Shown here one piece after another: positions 1 to 5,198 of a stretch of DNA of 5,198 bases. The notes beneath the pieces are model-generated. The model was not told the DNA's origin. It did no database searches and saw only the letters and a program-made list of their open reading frames with translations. Origin of the DNA: Thermoleophilaceae bacterium (GTDB taxonomy: Bacteria; Actinomycetota; Thermoleophilia; Solirubrobacterales; Thermoleophilaceae); contig JACCUE010000210.1 in the NCBI GenBank assembly GCA_013812005.1, positions 1 through 5,198 on the forward strand, read 5' to 3'. Numbering within the stretch: position 1 is the stretch's first letter; each line of letters begins with the position of its first letter. Both the position numbers and the translations under genes were made by a program.

Positions 1-149
1 GAGGAGCGCAGCCGGAACGTTGCCGGAGGAGCGCAGGCCGATCGCCTCGGGAGGAGCGCAGCCGGAACGTCGTTCCGGCGAGCACCGCACCGGAGGCTCT
101 CGGCCGAGCACCGCACGGATGATTCTCCGGCGAGCACCGCACCGATTCT
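1..149. repeat. Degenerate tandem array of six 25-26 bp repeats
   Basis: This non-coding stretch holds two related sets of three short repeats. Set A has the core GAGGAGCGCAG at 1-11, 26-36 and 51-61, exactly 25 bp apart; the 20-mer GAGGAGCGCAGCCGGAACGT is identical at 1-20 and 51-70. Set B has the core CGAGCACCGCAC at 79-90, 105-116 and 131-142, exactly 26 bp apart. The cores match at 8 of 11 positions when GAGGAGCGCAG is aligned with GAGCACCGCAC, and all three differences are G/C swaps, so B may be a diverged form of A. The array begins at the window edge and may extend further left. It ends right at the stop codon of the minus-strand PHP gene, so it would lie in that gene's 3' region. There is no direct-repeat/unique-spacer pattern of CRISPR type, because the spacers are only about 14 bp and are themselves partly repeated. 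Function is unknown. Confidence 0.8.
61..79. repeat. 19-bp palindrome at the junction of the two repeat sets
   Basis: GCCGGAACG-T-CGTTCCGGC is a perfect inverted repeat with 9-bp arms around a single central base. It is formed where the last set-A repeat (ending GCCGGAACGT) meets the first set-B repeat (led by CGTTCCGGC). As RNA it could fold into a stem of about 8 bp with a 3-nt loop on either strand. No T-tract follows on either strand, so a classical intrinsic terminator is not supported. It could still help end or protect the PHP transcript arriving from the right. Confidence 0.6.
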
Positions 150-1190
150 CTACCGCAGGTAGATCGGGTTCGAGAGGATCCAGGTGCGCTCGGCGCCGTG
201 GGTCTCGAGGGTCGCCTCCACCCGGTACACGCCTGGGCCCTCGGCCACGTGCGCCAGCGCCGGCGCCTGCAGGCGGGCCACCTCGTCACCGTCGCACAGC
301 AGGCGCACATCGGCCGGGCGTGGAAGGAGCGCGTGCAGCGTCCAGCTGCCGACGGGGGCCTCGCCGCCCATCTCGAGGCGCGCGCCGTCGGGCCGTTCGG
401 CGAAGAACCCGAAGCCGGCAGGAGCCGCCACCTGGGGCGCGGCGATGTAGCAACGCCCCGCGCGGAGGGCTTCGTACACCTGATCACGGTCGTGCTCGAC
501 CTCGCCCGTGAGCTGCTCGGTGACCAGCACACGTGTGTGCAGCTGGGCAAACGAGCGGCTGTAGCTCATCAGGCGCACCACACGGCCGCCGATCCGGCGG
601 CCGAACTGATGGGCGTCCAGGCCGCCGATCCCCACCACCCGACGGCTGGCGCCCAGCCGGTCCCACTCGGCGAGGTTGTGCTCGGGTGCACGCGTCACGT
701 AGCGCTCAGGACGTGCCACGAAGCTCAGCGCCTCCCAAACGCCCGCCACCCGCTGGCCGTTGTCGGACAGAAAGCTCCACACCTCGATCCCGTCGAGGGC
801 GCCGAGGTCCTCCCAGAGCATCGAGTTGCTCAGGCGCCGAAAGCGGCTAGAGCCCTCGGAGAAGGGGTGGGCGGCGAAGCCGAAGCCGCCGCGCTCGCGC
901 ACCGCCTCGACCACCTGTGCGGGGGCAAGTCCACGGTGATCGATGTGCTCGTCGACGCCGAAGGCCAGGTAGTGGTTGCGGTCGGGCGGGGAGACCTCCT
1001 CTCCCACCAGCACAAGCACCCCGCCGTGCCAGCCCTCCTCGCCGCAGCGCTTGGCCCCGAGCGAGTCGTGGTCGGTGAGCAGCACCACGTCGACGCCGGC
1101 CTCTTCCGCGGCCCGGGCGATCTCTCCCACGGTGCCCGTACCGTCGGAATGGGTCGAGTGCACATGGATGGCGCAGGCGAGGTCGTGGAT
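150..1190 (-). CDS. PHP-domain metallohydrolase, CehA/McbA-like
   Basis: Predicted metal-dependent hydrolase of the PHP superfamily (346 residues from the ATC at 1190-1188), probably cytoplasmic since no signal peptide or membrane segment is seen. PHP motifs appear in order: IHVHSTHSDGT (H9, H11, D16), LLTDHDS (D40, H41, D42), GEEVS (E64/E65), H73, AAHPF (H108) and GGLDAH (D192, H194). These are the residues that bind a two- or three-metal cluster in this fold. The C-terminal beta-rich part ends in GVYRVE...WILSNPIYLR, an ending I associate with the CehA/McbA group, named after carbaryl hydrolases; the substrate here is unknown. Start choice: standard callers would use the GTG at 1163-1161, but that removes the first His of HxH. 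An in-frame TAG at 1202-1200 bars any longer form, and no ATG, GTG, TTG or CTG lies between. The ATC sits 6 nt after a TAGGCT box, the layout of a leaderless start. A base error turning ATG into ATC is the main alternative. Stop TAG is at 152-150. Confidence 0.85.
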   Translation of the reverse strand: MHDLACAIHVHSTHSDGTGTVGEIARAAEEAGVDVVLLTDHDSLGAKRCGEEGWHGGVLVLVGEEVSPPDRNHYLAFGVDEHIDHRGLAPAQVVEAVRERGGFGFAAHPFSEGSSRFRRLSNSMLWEDLGALDGIEVWSFLSDNGQRVAGVWEALSFVARPERYVTRAPEHNLAEWDRLGASRRVVGIGGLDAHQFGRRIGGRVVRLMSYSRSFAQLHTRVLVTEQLTGEVEHDRDQVYEALRAGRCYIAAPQVAAPAGFGFFAERPDGARLEMGGEAPVGSWTLHALLPRPADVRLLCDGDEVARLQAPALAHVAEGPGVYRVEATLETHGAERTWILSNPIYLR

Positions 1191-1196
1191 GCCGGG

Positions 1197-1202
1197 AGCC
1201 TA
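1197..1202 (-). promoter_or_regulatory. -10 box for the PHP gene, leaderless type
   Basis: Read on the minus strand this is TAGGCT, matching the TANNNT form of actinobacterial -10 boxes, followed by six bases (CCCGGC) and then ATC-CAC-GAC, the proposed start of the PHP protein. Box sequence and spacing equal those of the divergent gene's box. Transcription would begin at or next to the first codon. No clear -35 (TTGACA-like) is seen 17-18 bp upstream. Its first three bases, TAG, are also the in-frame stop that bounds the PHP reading frame. Confidence 0.6.
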
Positions 1203-1214
1203 ATCCGCCCCGGG

Positions 1215-1220
1215 TAGGCT
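1215..1220 (+). promoter_or_regulatory. -10 box for the MBL gene, leaderless type
   Basis: TAGGCT followed by TGGCCG and the ATG at 1227. The 6-nt gap would put the transcription start on or beside the A of the ATG. No purine-rich ribosome binding site lies in 1215-1226, which agrees with leaderless translation. The preceding GGG is shared with the aconitase promoter (GGGTAG in both). No convincing -35 is seen. Confidence 0.6.
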
Positions 1221-1226
1221 TGGCCG

Positions 1227-2339
1227 ATGGCAGCAATCGAGAGCCCCGAGGCGGTCGGCGTCCGGCCCTTTCACGAGTTCGACGAGGCCAACGCCACCTG
1301 GCCCCGGGGCGACCGGCTCGCCGCCATCCGCACCGCGTCCGACGAGTTCCGGCGCCGGTTCAAGGGCCAGGGCCAGATCAGGGGCGTGCGCACCGTCGAC
1401 CTGGTGAGCGCCGGCTATCCGACCCGCTACGCCTTCGGCGGCGCGGCCCGCGGCAACCCCAATCCCTACCTGAGCATCCTCAATCGGCTCGTGGTCGTGC
1501 AGTTCGACGACTTCGAAGGGCAGCCCAAGACGCTGTGCTGGGAGCCCACGGTGCCCGAGGGATCCAGCGAGGCCCCCTTCTACGCCCAGCTGATCGAGCG
1601 CTTCGGCGAGCGCCTGTCCAAGACGGTGCTGTCGACGGAGTTCAACAGCGTGGCCGGGGCCCTCGCGCTGTGCGGCCTGGCGCCGGAGGACATCGACTTC
1701 GTGTCCTTCGATCACCTGCACGTGCAGGACATGCGCATCCTCATGGGCACGTACCGGCCGGTGGAGGGAGAGCGCGAGCCGCGCCCGCCCTTCTTTCCCA
1801 ACGCGAAGTTCCTGCTTCAGCGTAAGGAGGTCGACACGTTCCGCTCTCCTCATCCGATGCAGTGGGCCTGGTACGTGCCCGGCGGCATGGACCACGTGAT
1901 CGAGGATCGGCTGGTGCTGCTCGACGGTGACGTCGAGCTGGGCGCGGGCGTGGCGCTCGCGTGGACGCCGGGGCACACGGACGGCAACCAGTCGCTGGTG
2001 CTGAGCACGCCCGACGGCGTGTGGGTGACGTCGGAGAACGGGGTGGCGGCGGACAACTGGCACCCCCACCTCTCGAAGATCCCGGGCCTGCGCAAGGAGG
2101 CGGAGTTCATGGGTCGCGAGGTGATCCTCAACTCGAACACGCTCGAGGACTCGATCGACCAGTACGACTCGATGGTCAAGGAGAAGGCGCTGGCCGACCC
2201 CAACCGCGCCGACCCCCGGTGGCTGAACGTGTTCCCGTCCTCGGAGCTCCCGGCCTGGCGGCGACACTGGCCGATCATGCCGAGCTACACCTACGGCGGG
2301 ATGAGCTACGGGACGATCAGCGCTCCGCAGCGCGGCTGA
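1227..2339 (+). CDS. MBL-fold metallo-hydrolase with variant metal motif
   Basis: A 370-residue protein of the metallo-beta-lactamase superfamily, which mostly hydrolyses esters, lactones, phosphodiesters or thioesters; its substrate cannot be told from sequence. The family signature is LAPEDIDFVSFDHLHVQD (residues 151-168) followed by TPGHTDGNQSL (H250). The usual HxHxDH appears as H163-L-H165-V-Q167-D168, so the Asp and last His are replaced by Gln and Asp. Later candidate ligands are E270, D276, H279 and H281 in SENGVAADNWHPH. About 85 residues precede the conserved fold (VVVQFDDFEG from 89), making it longer than a typical 250-300 residue member. No signal peptide or membrane helix is visible. 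The ATG at 1227 is chosen because it sits 6 nt after a -10 box. It is divergent from the PHP gene and 54 bp upstream of acnA in the same direction. The fold call is firm; the activity is open, and loss of one metal site is possible. Confidence 0.88.
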   Translation: MAAIESPEAVGVRPFHEFDEANATWPRGDRLAAIRTASDEFRRRFKGQGQIRGVRTVDLVSAGYPTRYAFGGAARGNPNPYLSILNRLVVVQFDDFEGQPKTLCWEPTVPEGSSEAPFYAQLIERFGERLSKTVLSTEFNSVAGALALCGLAPEDIDFVSFDHLHVQDMRILMGTYRPVEGEREPRPPFFPNAKFLLQRKEVDTFRSPHPMQWAWYVPGGMDHVIEDRLVLLDGDVELGAGVALAWTPGHTDGNQSLVLSTPDGVWVTSENGVAADNWHPHLSKIPGLRKEAEFMGREVILNSNTLEDSIDQYDSMVKEKALADPNRADPRWLNVFPSSELPAWRRHWPIMPSYTYGGMSYGTISAPQRG

Positions 2340-2349
2340 CCGCCGCTGC
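2327..2349 (+). other. Small hairpin over the MBL stop codon
   Basis: GCGGC (2332-2336) and GCCGC (2342-2346) can pair around a TGACC loop that contains the TGA stop. An alternative fold pairs GCAG (2327-2330) with CTGC (2346-2349) and CGGC with GCCG, leaving a 2-nt bulge, for 8 pairs in all. No T-run follows, so this is at best a weak or Rho-assisted end signal, and in GC-rich DNA it may be chance. Confidence 0.25.
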
Positions 2350-2380
2350 GCCCCGGACGGGCTCGTCGCCCATCGCTGGG

Positions 2381-2386
2381 TAGTGT
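2381..2386 (+). promoter_or_regulatory. -10 box for acnA, leaderless type
   Basis: TAGTGT, preceded by GGG, then 7 nt (TCCGGCG) before the GTG start at 2394. No Shine-Dalgarno sequence lies in 2380-2393. The GGGTAG-N-N-T-T pattern resembles the MBL gene's promoter at 1212-1221. It suggests that acnA has its own promoter within the 54-bp gap rather than depending only on read-through from the MBL gene. No clear -35 is seen. Confidence 0.55.
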
Positions 2387-2393
2387 TCCGGCG

Positions 2394-5192
<2,799 letters not shown>

Positions 5193-5198
5193 CCGCTG

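Larger units (their letters stand above)
1197..1220. repeat. Inverted repeat formed by the two divergent -10 boxes
   Basis: AGCCTA, 12 bp, then TAGGCT: the two perfect 6-bp arms are the -10 boxes of the divergent PHP and MBL genes. The space between the two proposed transcription starts (1190 and 1227) is only 36 bp. Each promoter's -35 region therefore falls on the other's -10/start region, and RNA polymerase could hardly sit on both at once. A dimeric regulator binding the same symmetric site is also possible, but nothing here names one. Confidence 0.55.

Noticed and set aside
1..149. CRISPR array
   Set aside because: The period is only 25-26 bp, the non-core segments are about 14 bp and partly repeated themselves, and no cas gene is in view.
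20..511. Plus-strand 163-codon frame across the repeats
   Set aside because: It is Arg/Pro/Ser/Gly low-complexity, covers the repeat array and then runs antisense to PHP coding sequence. No promoter or ribosome binding site supports it.
198..1217. 339-codon plus-strand open frame opposite the PHP gene
   Set aside because: It is the antisense shadow expected from G/C-rich third positions. The minus strand has clear PHP motifs, while this frame is low-complexity Ala/His/Gly-rich with no recognisable domain.
847..1236. Minus-strand frame starting at TTG 1236 as an N-terminal part of the PHP gene joined by frameshift
   Set aside because: Its residues before the PHP motif (PSAKPTRGGLGSRHPRP) look like non-coding translation. 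It would overlap the MBL start and both -10 boxes, and the PHP frame itself already supplies the expected HDLACAIHVHS lead-in.

Overview
The window is GC-rich, with strong G/C preference at third codon positions and long antisense shadow frames. It carries three full-length genes. Codon use, the actinobacterial style of the aconitase, and TANNNT boxes lying 6-7 nt before start codons with no Shine-Dalgarno sequence all suggest an Actinomycetota chromosome. A Thermoleophilia/Solirubrobacterales-like origin is my guess; there is no rRNA or other marker to settle it. I see no mobile element, tRNA, CRISPR or phage gene.

Layout. Bases 1-149 are non-coding and hold a degenerate array of six short repeats with a 25-26 bp period. 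Next, on the minus strand, is a PHP-fold metallohydrolase of the CehA/McbA type (150-1190). A 36-bp divergent promoter region (1191-1226) separates it from a plus-strand metallo-beta-lactamase-fold hydrolase (1227-2339). After a 54-bp gap comes a complete AcnA-type aconitase (2394-5192), which ends 6 bases before the window does.

How the parts relate. Aconitase is core TCA-cycle metabolism and seems to have its own promoter. The two hydrolases have unrelated folds, both predicted to bind metal, and are transcribed back to back from -10 boxes only 12 bp apart that form an inverted repeat. Their substrates cannot be read from the sequence, so a shared pathway is only a possibility.

The main surprises are four. 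The PHP gene has no standard start codon able to include its first metal-binding His; the best candidate is an ATC placed exactly where a leaderless start should be. Three starts share one leaderless promoter layout. The MBL protein has an altered metal motif (HLHVQD instead of HxHxDH). The repeat array lies immediately beyond the 3' end of the PHP gene. I do not see a clearly new multi-gene system here.
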